DNA of 64,000 bases from Tetraselmis striata (Eukaryota; Chlorophyta; Chlorodendrophyceae; Chlorodendrales; Chlorodendraceae): positions 62,001 through 126,000 of the forward strand of contig VCJN01001248.1 in assembly GCA_006384855.1 (NCBI GenBank), given 5' to 3'. Both the position numbers and the translations under genes were made by a program. The stretch's first letter is position 1, and every line of letters begins with the position of its first letter. The notes beneath the pieces are model-generated. The model ran no database searches and was not told the origin of the DNA. It saw only the letters and a list, made by a program, of their open reading frames with translations. This document shows, piece by piece, positions 10,981 to 22,919 of the stretch.

Positions 10981-12402
10981 ATGCGCTATGAAGGCGACGG
11001 CCGCGCGGGGCGGCCCGCCTATACCTCAACATTGCCCCCAAACCCGTACTGGTACCCAGACTCACACGTTCAACAGTTATACCGTTCAACCGCTAGCGAC
11101 TTAACGGCCTCGGCCGATTATCTTGCCGGAATGTCCCGGCCTCGTGATACTCCGTCGGTCAAACGCCGCACTTCCGTGATTGACGAGCCAAAAGCGCTCG
11201 CCCCTTGGGCGGCTTCGCTTCGGGCCCGTGTACATGAGGCGTTCGGCTCGAACGAGATGGGGCAGCGCACACTCGACCTCCTCTCCAGCTCGCTCATCTC
11301 CCATACCCTACAGAGCTACGCCGGCAAGCTGTCTCAGTTCGCCAAGTTCTGCCACGACTCGGAGAACATCAGCCCGTTATTGGAGGCGACCCCTGCTCCC
11401 GTCGTCCGGTATGTCGCTTGGATTGGTGATGAGTGGGGCCACATATTGTGGCTATGTCGTTGCAACCCTACTTGTCGTCTGCAATCAAGCAACACGTTCT
11501 TCGAGCTGCATAACATCGACCCCAACGCTTAGGACAGCCTACATCTCACCGCCGCATGTCGTGGCCTGCTACTCAGACAACGCCGCATGGAGGTTGTTGC
11601 TTTGCGCGTTCTATTACCTGCCGATGCCGCTTTCTCTTTCGTTATTGAGCGTGCCGAGTTAATTGCTTATGCTCCTCCCCGCCCCATGTACCAATACGAC
11701 TTCCGGGCTTTCATGGCCGTGGTCGTCAACTTCATGCTCTTCGCCCGCGGTCTTACGGGTGTGTCCTGCCGAGTGCGGGACGTGCATGTCGACTCATAAA
11801 ACTTAAATATCACTATGCAAATGTGCCGCGCGACGAAGGGACGTGCCGGCCGGCGCGGCCCCGACGACCTACGCGTACCGCTCCTTCCCGTGACGAAGCA
11901 CCCCCATGTCGCCCGTCTCATGCACCACTACATCGACAACGTCTAGTCTGTCCCCGTGGTCTATGTTGCCTTGGCCGAGACTAACTTCGGGGCGGTCACC
12001 CCGATCGAGTTGTCAAAGTCGTGGACTGCCGTTATATAATGTCGGATTGGCTCTATACGGCCATTCGTTTGTCGGTGCTGCCCCCCGCCTGCCGGCACTA
12101 CCTGGACCGCTCACAGCCTTCGCAAGAGTGCAGCTTTTGCTGTAACCTACATCAGAGTCCCGCTGCCCCACATCCGCCACCATGGCGGGTGGGCAACCAA
12201 CTCCGACGCTTTTCTGGAGTACAACATCGATCCCGACGGACGAGCCTCCCTTCACATGGCGCGTGGTTCTTCTTCAATCGGCCTCATCGTGCCCCTTCGC
12301 CACTTCAAAGTTCAACTCCGCAGCAGTGAGCCTACCGGTGGCCCCTTCGTGACCAACCCCTGCTTCTTCAACCTGCCCCTTTCTTGTAAAGCCCCAATAT
12401 AA
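10981..12402 (+). mobile_element. Decayed tyrosine recombinase of DIRS type
   Basis: ATG at 10981 opens a frame with a core-binding, SAM-like N-terminal domain (LQSYAGKLSQFAKFCHD, PAPVVRYVAWIGDE). The frame is lost near 11434. The protein resumes in other frames (QYDFRAFMAVVVNFMLFARG near 11690; TKHPHVARLMHHYIDNV near 11893) and ends in a clean catalytic C-terminus at 12112-12402. That part carries HSLRK (the HxxR box), RHHGGW (the H/W position) and FLEYNID (candidate nucleophile Tyr), with TAA at 12400. This box order is that of tyrosine recombinases in DIRS/Ngaro-type retroelements, which are common in chlorophytes. The breaks imply an inactive copy. No paired reverse transcriptase of DIRS type was found; the LINE upstream is a different family. 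Confidence 0.7.
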
Positions 12403-12629
12403 ACACTCTAAACTCAGAAAGATTACCTGGATATATTCATACTACCTACACCTGTCGCACAGGAACGCTACCGTGTAGTACTGGTTTAGGGTTTACGGGT
12501 ACCAGTACAGGTTCAGGGTATGTAGTCAGTCGTCAAGGCGGCGGCGACTATCGAAGCAGCAGCCGTATATCAAGGAAGGCGGCGCGCTCGCGCTACTACC
12601 GACCGCGACTGCATGTCTCGGAGATAGTT

Positions 12630-12810
12630 TCTTTTTCGCCCCGGGACAGGCGGACTGGCGCCAGTGAAACCCAGTGTCCCTACGACGGCCCGTTCGGCAG
12701 CGATCCAGTTACGGAAAATCTCGGATATGCCCCGCTCCATAATAGTCAACAAGGGAGTTCAAAGCCGAAGCCTTATGCAAAACTAATTAAAGGCTAGTGA
12801 GAGAATTTCC
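12630..12810 (+). repeat. Dispersed element A, copy 2, within a longer repeat
   Basis: Starts with the element A core in diverged form (GGGACAGGCGGACTGGCGCC). The following ~180 bp resemble 53160-53365: both carry CTACGACGG, then CGATC...ACGGAAA, and end with ACTAATTAAAGGC(T/C)AGTGA. So element A can be the end of a larger mobile unit. Confidence 0.65.
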
Positions 12811-13612
12811 AACACTGTTGGATCACCGTAAAAAACACAACGTAGTACTTTGCCCTCATTAGACTGTTTTCCCCTTTACGTCGTATTTTAAACGATTTAA
12901 ACTATCCCATCACATTAGTCGCTACCACCTCACACTCGCCTGCGGACGGCCCGACGATGTAGGCTTTTTCCTTCCCCAGTACTTTCCGTGCATTCTCTGG
13001 ACGCTCTCCCTGTAACCATCATCCACGGCCCGACGCTGGCGCGGGCGATTATTGTATACCCACGCCCGCGCGCTGACCGCGGCAGGTCGTACTACTATTA
13101 GTGAAGAGGCTGCGTCCTGTGTCACTTGCAAGAGGGGCCCACAGGCCGTGAACGCCCGCGAACAGGTGCGCTTGGAGAGGGCCTGAAAGCACTGTGAGGC
13201 GCCCTGGGCGCCCGGCCGCTGCTTGAGGCGTGCCGTGCCGTGCTGATCACAACATATTTCGAATCTTTCCCTCTCACTGCTGGTCTCTGCCTGTAGCTAG
13301 GCCGAGCGGACTTCGCGATTGCCTTGCCAACGCAACGCAACACCTCTGCTAGTGTGACAGCGCGAATTTCCGTGACGATGTCTAAGGGCTGGTGGCTGGC
13401 TGGGCCATCTTGCTGGGCCGTCTGCTGGGGCGCTGACGTCCTTCCGCCGTGCCGAGCTGCTATAATAATAATATTAGGAACAGTTATTTGCATTTTTATC
13501 TCTATTTAAGGCAGTCGCGAGCGAAAACCCGCTCGCTGAGAAGTGACCGGGTGCCGCAGGGAAGAGGCAGGCGGGAGCGCATGCTGGCTGCGCGCTGACG
13601 CAGAGTGGCGGC
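12811..13612. other. Spacer upstream of the TOPBP1-like gene
   Basis: No gene recognised. The segment 13440-13510 is AT-rich (TATAATAATAATATTAG) and lies about 100 bp before the ATG at 13613, so it could hold the promoter, but no defined element can be named. Confidence 0.4.
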
Positions 13613-14511
13613 ATGGCGGAGGGCGCGCTGACGGGGCTGCGCGTGCTTTGCACCGGCCTGGCGACCGACACCGCGGCCTGCCAGCGGGCGGTGGCGCAGC
13701 TGGGCGGCGACGTGCAGCCCATCTTTCTGCCGGAGCGCCCACCGCACGTGCTCGTCGCACGGGACGTCACCACCGAGAAGTACCGGGTGGGGTACCCGCC
13801 CCCTGCCGCCACCCATGCTGCAACTGTACCATGGCCGCGCGACGCTGCCAACTAATCCGCCCCGTCCCGCCCCCGCCCCAAAATGACAGGCGGCGGTCAA
13901 TGCGGTGGCGAAAGTCCCGATCGTGCTCCCTGACTGGGTTCAGGCGTGCAAGGAGGCAGGGCGCCAGGTGGGTGAGGCCGCGGGGTCGTGTTCAGGCAGG
14001 TAGCTGGGGCAGGGGGTGGTGGGCTGGCCATGCGCGCTGGATCAAAGGGTGTCACTTGGCTAGTCCAGTCGAGCGACCGCACGGCGGGAGTGATGGAGGT
14101 GTTGGCCGCGTGCACCACTCGCTGAGCAGCTTCCTGGTGGCCAGGTGCCTTTCGATGGCTACCGTGTGGGACCCTTTGCGGGCCTCAAGATCACCGTCAC
14201 GGGCATGACCATCCCGGAGCGCGCTGCGGTGAGCGAGCTGGTCACCAAGGGCGGCGGCGTGTCTGTGCCCATGCTGACCAGGGACTGCACACACCTCGTC
14301 TGCGTCTCGCCCTGCGACCCCAGCTCCAAGAAGTACAAGTGCGCCCCCTGCCCCCCCCCCCTCCCCCTGTCCCTCCACCGCCCTCCAAGACTGGGCCTGC
14401 CAGACTCCTGACGGGCGCCCCCTTCCGGCGGCCTCCCAGGATGGCGCTCAGCTGGAAGGTGCCTACAGTCACCAGGCAGTGGGTGCAGGACAGCGCCAAC
14501 CAGGGCGGTGA

Positions 14512-14544
<33 letters not shown>

Positions 14545-17500
14545 CCCCCCTTTCCTTCACTCACCCGCCTTCACCCAGGGCGACCACGCGATCGCCTCGG
14601 GGGCTAACCCCACCCCCCGCTCCCCTGTTCTGCTTGACCGGTGCGCGCCACACCAGCCATGCAGGATGAGCAGCGCTACCCAGTCATGCTGGCAGGACCG
14701 CGCGCCGCCTCCGGGCCGTCGCGCCACACGCCAAGCGCAAGCCTGCAGATACCGCCACCTGCTCACTCCCAGGCAGCCGCCCCCGAGGCGAAACCGACAC
14801 TGAGGTGCCCCTCACTGGCCTCCCTCCCCCTGCCTCCCCTCTTAACCACCACACATACGCCCACGCGCATATGCAGCATGCATGCGTGCATCCATGCACG
14901 GCAAGTTCCGTTGCTCGACCCCTCCGGTATTGGCATCCATATGGTCCCATATGTTCCTTCCCCTGGCACTTCTTGATTTCATCTAACGCTGCACCTTGTG
15001 ACCAGACCCCTTACACATCCACGCGACAGCTCACAGGGCGGGTGACGCCTGGGGCCTCTGACCAACTTGCCCCCGCCGCCACGCCCTCAGGTCCGGCTCC
15101 GCCCCTCCACGTCAGCAGGCCGCCACATCTGCCACGGAGTCGTCTCGGCCGGCAACGGTAGCCACTGGTGAGATGCATGCCAGGAGGGCGGGGACACCCC
15201 CCCCCCCCCCCCCCCCCCCCCGCCGCGCTCCCCCCATTCGCGTACACACACCTCAGCCAGCCCGCCGGCACCGCCCCTGCTGCTGCTTCTCACTGTGGCG
15301 TGATTTCGGCGCAGACGGGGCGGCGCTGGAGGCGGACCACGCAGGCGGCCTATACCTGGACGGCGTCCGCCTGGCGCTCTGCTGCTGCTCTGCGGCCGAG
15401 GCGGCGGAGATGGCCCGGCTGGGCAGGGAGGCGGGTGCAACGCGCGAGCCGGAGCTGTCGCCGCGGGTGACGCACGTGGTGGTGGGCGCCCCCCCCCCCC
15501 CGAGCATCCGGCACCCCCCTTAGCATCCGGCACCCCCCTGACCCTCCTTGCCGACGCCCTCCCCCCGCTCGCCGGTTGCCCCCTGCCCGGGCCTTCACAA
15601 CCTAAAGCACAATGGCAGCCGGCCAGACACCAGGTTCGGCTTGTAGCGACACCGCGGCCCTGGTTGTGGAATGCTCACTGTGACCTTCCGCGACATGGAC
15701 ACATACTTTCGCGTAGGTGACGCACAGCCGACACCATTTGGTGCTCGTTTTCTATGTATCGCCCTTTCCACATCTCTGATTCCGCTGTAGCGCCGCATTT
15801 TCAACGACATTAACGACATTTCGGTGCTACGGTGCTACAAGTTGTCCGGTTGTACCTCGTGCGGCTCTCAAGCAATGCCCTTCCGCTGTATCACAGGGAA
15901 CCTGCACATACCCTCGTAGTATACCAGACGCAGGGGAAAGGGGGGCTGATTGCTGCCCGTCTGGTGCGCTGACGCGCGGCCGCGCGTGCTTGTTCGGCGC
16001 AGCTTGGGTCGGAGCAGGACAGCGCCGCGCTGGGGGCGCTGCGGGAGCACCTGCGGCGCTACGGGGAGCACGCCGCGCTGGTCGGCCCAGAGTGGCTGCG
16101 GGGGTGCGCGGCGGCGGGCAGCAAGCTGGCCGCCGCGGGCGACTTCCTCGTGCCGTTGTCCAGGCTGCAGGTGACCAAGGCGCAGGCCCCGGTGCGTGCA
16201 GAGGCGCCGCTTGTGTACTGTCATTCTCATCAGTGCAGCACATGCGCATAGGTATCATGCCTCTCGACTTGGGACATGCGACTGGGGCTTCTGGTCTCAT
16301 CAGCCGCAGCTTCTAGTGCCATTTCGGCTTCCTCTCTATCACGTGCGCTGCCGATACGGGTGCCGACTCACCTACGATGACCATCGTGATTACACGCCTC
16401 AACTGGGCTTACTAGCAACCTAGAACAGCATCCGCTGCATTTGACCTGTGGCACGGGGGGGGCTCGCGTTCGCAGTGTTCTGATTCCCGCGTCAGCACCC
16501 GCACCATGCTCTTACAGTAATCTTGACGCTAATACTCGCGTGGAGTCCCAATCGAATCCAAAGTCATCGATACATTTCGTGACGCATCTGTCTTGCTGGT
16601 TTCACTGCGACACCGAAACCACTGCACTTTATTGGCGAATCACATTTTTGCCGGTGTAACATCTCGCATTCTCTTCTTTACCACTGCATAGTCCGGTGGC
16701 ATCAATATATCGATGCCCCCACTGGTGTACCTCGCTGCCCCATCATGTTGACGAGCATCGGTATACAAGACGCTCGCCGCAATTGTGGTGCATAAAGGGA
16801 GTCCGACTGCGAAGATACATACGAGGAAATGCCGATGTGCCACCAGCGTCTCAGAGGTCTTTTCTGCATTACGCTCACCTCGACGTATTTCTGCATTTAA
16901 GTGCCCTTCTCCCCTACCCCGAGCCAGGGGCCGCACCCCCATGCCACGCCATCCCCGGGCGACTTTTCCCTTCCGCCTGATGTGTCACTGCACCGCCTGA
17001 CGTCGCCCGCCGTGTGTCCCAGCAGCAAGCGGCAGGCCAGGAGGGGTCCAGCCGCAACCGAGACCTCCGGCACGGCAGCAACTCGTGCCCCGCGTGGCCG
17101 CACTCGGGCTCGCAGTCGCAGCGGCGGCCGCCGCCGCTGGTGCGGCCACCCGCGCCGGCGGTGGGCGTGCTGGAGGGGCTCCGCTTCACGCTCGCAGCGC
17201 TGGACGGCCACGAGGCGGCGGCGCAGCGCGCGGCGGCGCTGGTGCAGGAGGACGGCGGCGCGATCGTGGGCCCCGAGTTCCGCGGGCCGCCGGAGGTGAA
17301 GGTGTACGCGGTGTGCCCGTTTGGCTTCCCGGCGGAGCAGCAGCGGCTGGTGGAGCAGCGCAGCGCCGTCTTCCGACAGGGTGCGCCCCCCCCCCCCCCC
17401 CCCCCCCCGTCCCCTTCTCCCTCCCGCAGCCTCCCAATAACTATAGATAAGAAGTAACCCGAACAGAAAATGTAATGCCCCGGGGTGGCGCCCGTTTGCA

Positions 17501-20500
17501 CGATGGGTCGGCTATTGAGGGAGAGAAGCTGCTGAAATCAGAGAATATGATGGTTCGGTATATATTTTAGCGCAAGCTGGTCACAAGCTGGTTCAGTACA
17601 CAGAATAGGGAGGCCGTCTCTTCCCTCCCTATTGACAAAACAGCAGGCACGAAGCAGTCAAAACGCCGCCCAGATCCTCAGCTTTCCCCCCATCAGCAGC
17701 AAGTCCTCAGCGCGCTCCCTCGGCATTTGGCATCGCAATGTACCCATTGCGACCCTGCTGCTTTGACTGCATCAGAAAGCAGTAGTCCACCCGGCTGTTG
17801 CTAGCCATTCTACGCTGCTGGTTATGGAAAGCAGTGGTTTTGCTTTCGTGCTCCTTTGTTGTCAATGGTCAAGGGCTGCGATTCTGCTCCCTTGGTTGGG
17901 TGCTTGCTGCCTGCGGGCGCCGGTGCTCCGCTCATTGGAAGCGCTCCTCCTTGGGAGCGCCATAGCTCCCCACCTGTGCAGCATCATTCGTACCGCGCTG
18001 CGGGTGTGCTCACCCTCATCCCTACCCATACCCATACCCCAATCCCCGCCCCTGGAGCAGTGGATAAGAACCGCCGCGTCACGCTGCACTGGCTGGAGAT
18101 GGTGCACAAGCGCCAGGAGCTATTCAGCGGCTCGGTGTCCACCGCCTTCCAGGTTGGCCCCCTCTCCCAGTCCCCCCCTTAAACCCCATTCCTGCCCGCC
18201 TCCCCCTCGATCTGCCAACAGGCACGCATGCGCTAACACCCCGCTGCGCCCTTGGCGACGCGCAGCCGCTGCCGCACGAGCTGCCGATGAAGTGGATGGA
18301 GGGCATCAAGGTGTGCGCCTCGGGCTACGAGGAGGACGAGCGCACCATCATCAAGATGATGACCAAGGACCTGGGTAAGCGGGCACAGGAGGCGCTGCCA
18401 AAGGAGAAGTGGGCGGGAAGGTGGGGGGGGGGGGGGGGGGGGTGCCTCATGCGTCGCTCATGTCTGTGACGCAGGCGGGAAGTACTCGCAGACTATGGGG
18501 CGCAGCAACACGCACCTCGTGCTGCCCGTTGCGACGGGCGACAAGTACCGGCACCGCGACTCCATGGGCGTGATCCCCGTGACGTCGGAGTGGCTCATCG
18601 CCAGCGCGGTCAAGGTGGGCGCGGACCCCAGCCCACCCGGCCGAGCCAGCAATGTTGAAACGCCGGGGCTCGGCTGAGGTGCGGTTGCCTGCCAGGGGAT
18701 GAGGATGCCGGAGAGCCACTACCCGCCCAAGCCCGCCCCGCCGGAGGCGGTGGACGCCGACACGGCTGCAGCTGCGGACCCAGCGGTGCCGAGCCAAGTC
18801 TGCACCACCCAGGTGAGCGCCGCGGGAGTGGGCTTACTTAGCCACGCTCTGGGTCCATTGCATACCCTAGAAACTAAAACCCTAAGACCCCCCTGTCCCC
18901 TTCTTGGCTGGTCCCACCTAAGCGCGGCTGGCTGACTGACGGCTCCGGATCCCCACCCCCCCCCCTAACCTTCCCCCTCCTGTGGCCCTCGCGGGACAGA
19001 TGCCGCCGCAAGCGGCCCACCCAGCCGCCGCGCATCGCCCGCAAGCGCAGACGCGGATGGGGAGGGGCGCCGCCGCGGCACTGAACCTCTCGCAGCCGCC
19101 CAGCCTGTCGCAGTCCTCCCAGGGCACCGGGAACCCCACCTTCCTAGACCGCCTGCTGCAGAGCCATAAGGTTCCCCCCCCCCCCCCCCCCCCCCCTCCC
19201 CCTGCTGATGCCCTCATCTGCTCGGAGGCAAACGGAAACACACAAGTTCGCCATTCATGAAAAGTGCAGTCGATATAGCAAGACAAGTTAAATGTATGTA
19301 TATATATCTACATATTTGATATATATATATCGACATTTTTATACACAATAAATGAATATATACATATTGGATATATATATACATTTATATACACAATATA
19401 TATGTATATATATTCATATTTATATTTGTATGTAAATAATATATATTACATTTTAAATATTTCTTTCTGTATATATTTATTTTATATGTTTCAATTCAAG
19501 ATATGTATATGTATATACTTATATACTTATGTATATACTTATATACTTATATACTTATGTATATACTTATATGCATGTATGTGTATGCGGGATTTTATGT
19601 ATGTATGTATGTGAATATACATAGCTTTGCGCGCACCCTGCGCCTGCGCCCACAGCTGCCTGTGCTCACGGCATGTGGGGCGGCCGATGCTCAGGTGGAC
19701 AAGTCCGAGGTTGCTCACCGGTCCCCACCAGAGGAGGGCCGCCCGTCGCCCGCAGCGCCGGCACCCGCAGCCGCAGCCGCACCTGTACCGGCAGCCGCAG
19801 CCGCAGCCGCAGCCGCGCCGCCACGGCGGCGGCGCGGGCTGCAGAGCCTCCTGGACGAGCTGGATGCGACGGACCCCGCGCGGTCGACGTCGCCGGGGCG
19901 CGGCGCATCCCCGGCCAAGGCGGGGCCCAAGGAGGAGGTGCGGGGGCGCTGCTGCATCCCTTGCGGCCGGAGAGGGGCGCTGAGCCTCCCCCCGTAAATG
20001 GTCCGCATATGTTTGTCTTCTGGGTTCCAGTGCCCGCCCGCGTGTACATCTCGATTCTTGAACGCGAACCTATTGAGTGATACACCCGGAGTGTGAAGTC
20101 GTACATGTGCATGAGTGCATCCACAAGATACCCACTTGCCGTGACCACGCTTTCGGTTTGCCATACACTGATTTTTTGGGAGACACCCCCCCCCCCCCCC
20201 CCCCCGCCCGCCACCGCCGCACACGAAAAGAGGGATACACTTTTATATTGAGACGCTCAGAATACCACTCGAATATCGCCCTCTCAACAAGCGCGGGTAT
20301 TCGTCCGGCTTTATCCTGGGAAACACCTCGTTTCCCCCCCCCGTTATCCCGATTGAATCGTACGGGATGATGTGCATCGCTGTTTCTGCATCGCTGGCGA
20401 TTCGGGTGTCGGTCCAATTGGTCGGGGTGGTTCGCTTGGCCGTTGAGATTACGGTGCTGTGCTGGGGGAGGGCGACATATGCGCATGCGCCCCTTGTCGT

Positions 20501-21712
20501 GCTTGGGGCGCCCGCCTCCGCGAGGCTGACCCGCGCCGCCGGCGTGTGCCATGCACCCGCAGGCGCTGCACGACGACACGGCCGACATGCTGGCGAAGAT
20601 CGACAAGGTGATGGACGGCCTGAAGGACTCGTCGCCGCAGGAGTTTTCGCAGGTGCGGCGCGGGCCGGGTGGCGCCCCACCCGAACGGCCCGGTGTCAGG
20701 CGGGTGATTCCCGCCGTCACAAGGGCCACCTCCAGTCTATCCTTTTGGATGCAACTTCGCACCCCGGTACCGCCGCACTAGGCCGCTGTTGTCCTCGGGC
20801 TACCCGTAACTCTCGGGACGGGCTTTGCTCGAGAACCGCACGAGGTGCGACTGGCACCGCCTTGGTAGACACATGGTGCGGTGATTTGGGTGTGATAAAT
20901 ACGGGAAGCCTACAGGTACTGAACAGACTGCGAGCGCCTTGTTCCGGGGCCGTGCGACAACTGACACTTGAAGTCGCATGCGTACCTGTACGGGTGTCGT
21001 ACTGAAGTCGGCACGGTGGTAAGGCGGGCAAGGTACCCGTAAGAGACCCTTCTGCCTGCCAGAGGTCAAATGCAGACGAAACTATGGCGGGACTACACCG
21101 GATGCACTAAAAGGTTGAGGGGAAGCCCATTGTGGGGCCCTAGAAATAAACAAGGGCTCTGTTAGTGCGCCAGGACCCGGGTATCACGGACGGGGTGTGG
21201 TACCCCGGTAGCGTCATGTCGTCATGGACCGAGTCGTGGCGGCACTACCAACGAAGGGCTGATCCCCGGCCGCCAGTGCCATCCCTCTCGGCCGTTGGTC
21301 CTGGCGGGTGGCTGACCTCTGGGCCCGGCTGGCCGCTCCCCGCAGGCGCTGAGCTTCGGGCCGGCGGGTCTGGGCGGCAGCAGCAACCTGGCGAATCCCT
21401 CCGACAGCGGGGCCGCGCTCGAGGGGCGGCCGCCCCGGCGCGGCGGCAACAAGCGCAAGGCGGCGACCAACGCCGCGGCGTCGCGCTCCCGCAGCCGCCG
21501 GGTGCGCGGCATGCCGCCGCCGGACGCGTCGCGCTCCAACCCGGACGGCGACTTCCTGGCCTCACAGATGGACGGCGACATGCAGGCCCGCGCCCAGCCC
21601 GGCCCCCCTCCCCTGGACCCGCTGCACCTGACCACCCGTGGAAACTCGCCGGATGCTGCAAATTGCTACTGGTTGGCGGTTTGCCTCACAGCTTTTGAGT
21701 TGCGTTCATTCT

Positions 21713-21759
<47 letters not shown>

Positions 21760-22516
21760 GTGTGCGTGCGGAGCCCGAGACAGCTCGTCGGATAGTCCTG
21801 GCGTTGCTGCTGCATTCCGCCTTTGGGGATATTCACCAGCGCACACTTGTTTACCATTAAATAGATTGGGGTTGCGGGCCCAAGTAAGAAATGTTGAACT
21901 GTCTTGCGACCTCCGGTCGGGATGTCCGCGGTATATTTTATGATGCATTCCCATACCGTGCAGTTGAATACTGTCCGTGGGACCAACAAATGATGAACTG
22001 TTTTGCACCTGCGCGTCGGAATATTCGTGTTGTGTTCTGATTTAATTTTTTCGTTTTACTAGGTTTCCCTCTTCGCTGGGGGTCAAAAACGTTATTTATC
22101 CGCAGAACCTTTGTGATGTGCGATGTTTGTGTGGTAATATGTATATTTCTTCCCCCCCCCCCCCCCCCCCCCAATTATTGTTTATGTGGGGGGGGTGGGG
22201 GGGGGGGGGGGGGAGCGCGGGGGGGTTCAAAAACGAGACTGTGTTGCAAACCCAGGTCAACGTTGCGCTAGCTGCCCGCCACGTGCCCGCTATATGTTTT
22301 GTCTAAACTGACGCTCTGCCAGGCTCGGCAACCTCCTACTGTAGAGGCAGTGCTTTATAATAACGGCCGCGTTTATGCCGGCAGCTCAGTATTAGTACCA
22401 TACTGACGGCATTGTACTGTTGCCTGCTCATTTGAACCCCCTCCCGGCCTCTCCCCCTTCTTGTTAATATGTTCATTCGCTGACCGCCGAGGGTGGTCTT
22501 TCTCTCAGACTTTGCG

Positions 22517-22548
<32 letters not shown>

Positions 22549-22783
22549 ACGAGGTTGCCGACGTCGTCGTGTGTGCGTGTGTGGCGCCGGCGCGCAGGTG
22601 GTGTACCAGGAGAGCGAGAAGACGGCGGCCGCGCTGCAGCGCGTCAGCGGCAAGCGCCGCGCGGGCCACCGCGCCGGCTCGGCCAGGGAGTTTCTCAACC
22701 GGGCGGTGCTCTCCGGCATCGAGAACAACGGCGGCGGCGGCGACAAGGCGGCGGATGAGCTCAAGGAGCTGGGGCTGCTGTAG
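13613..22783 (+). CDS. TOPBP1: TOPBP1/Dpb11/MEI1-like protein with five BRCT domains
   Basis: A multi-BRCT scaffold of DNA replication initiation and checkpoint signalling; BRCT domains bind phosphopeptides. Eighteen exons fit in phase: 13613-13786, 13890-13967, 14145-14338, 14440-14507, 14657-14804, 15091-15167, 15315-15481, 16003-16191, 17023-17380, 18061-18152, 18266-18374, 18475-18614, 18696-18812, 19000-19170, 19656-19937, 20563-20652, 21346-21585, 22598-22783. Together they encode 959 residues. BRCT domains lie at about 1-84 (GLRVLCTGL, VLPDWVQAC), 89-180 (GLKITVTGM, TRQWVQDS), 247-365 (LSPRVTHVVL, VGPEWLRGC), 412-515 (GLRFTLAAL, VTLHWLEM) and 527-600 (GIKVCASGY, THLVLP, VTSEWLIAS). The tail is low-complexity, with Ala and Arg/Ser tracts (NKRKAA) resembling a nuclear signal. 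Five BRCTs matches plant MEI1. The exon 17 donor is read as GC (CAG|GCCCGC); a GT donor there would break phase. Confidence 0.85.
14339..14361 (+). repeat. Donor-proximal C tract, intron 3 of the TOPBP1-like gene
   Basis: The 5' splice site gtgcgc is followed at once by a C-rich run (14344-14361). Confidence 0.85.
14508..14550 (+). repeat. Donor-proximal C tract, intron 4 of the TOPBP1-like gene
   Basis: The 5' splice site gtgagc is followed immediately by about 28 C and then a second C run. Confidence 0.9.
15196..15222 (+). repeat. C homopolymer in intron 6 of the TOPBP1-like gene
   Basis: About 22 C residues roughly 30 nt after the donor at 15168. Confidence 0.9.
17381..17408 (+). repeat. 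Donor-proximal C tract, intron 9 of the TOPBP1-like gene
   Basis: The 5' splice site gtgcgc is followed directly by more than 20 C residues. Confidence 0.9.
18422..18442 (+). repeat. G homopolymer in intron 11 of the TOPBP1-like gene
   Basis: A run of about 20 G close to the 3' splice site at 18474, of opposite polarity to most tracts in this gene. Confidence 0.9.
19171..19198 (+). repeat. Donor-proximal C tract, intron 14 of the TOPBP1-like gene
   Basis: The 5' splice site gttccc runs straight into more than 20 C residues. Confidence 0.9.
19285..19622 (+). repeat. AT-rich TATA/TATG microsatellite in intron 14 of the TOPBP1-like gene
   Basis: About 340 bp of (TA)n, TATGTATA and ACTTATAT repeats, nearly free of G and C, inside a gene whose exons are strongly GC-rich. 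It ends about 35 bp before the exon 15 acceptor. Confidence 0.85.
20186..20206 (+). repeat. C homopolymer in intron 15 of the TOPBP1-like gene
   Basis: About 18 C residues in the middle of a long intron. Confidence 0.9.
21714..21770 (+). repeat. (CG)n then (GT)n microsatellite in the last intron of the TOPBP1-like gene
   Basis: Alternating GCGCGC followed by about 20 GT units. Alternating purine-pyrimidine sequence of this kind can adopt Z-DNA (general knowledge, not tested here). Confidence 0.85.
22151..22215 (+). repeat. Adjacent C and G homopolymers in the last intron of the TOPBP1-like gene
   Basis: About 21 C, a 12-nt spacer, then about 30 nearly pure G. The two runs are complementary and could form a GC hairpin in the pre-mRNA. 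Confidence 0.85.
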
Positions 22784-22919
22784 AGCCCGGGGGGCCGAGG
22801 CGCTCGTCCGCCGCCGACAGGCGACACAGATCATGCGACTCGCAGCAGCGTAGCCCAGTGTGAGTGGGGACTGAGTGGGGATTGCCACAGGTCCTGCTGA
22901 CGGCCAATAAACAAGACAT

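Noticed and set aside
22505-22560. An extra coding exon encoding a Leu or Cys run from the CTG repeat
   Set aside because: No phase joins it to exons 17 and 18 of the TOPBP1-like gene without a stop; it is treated as intronic microsatellite.
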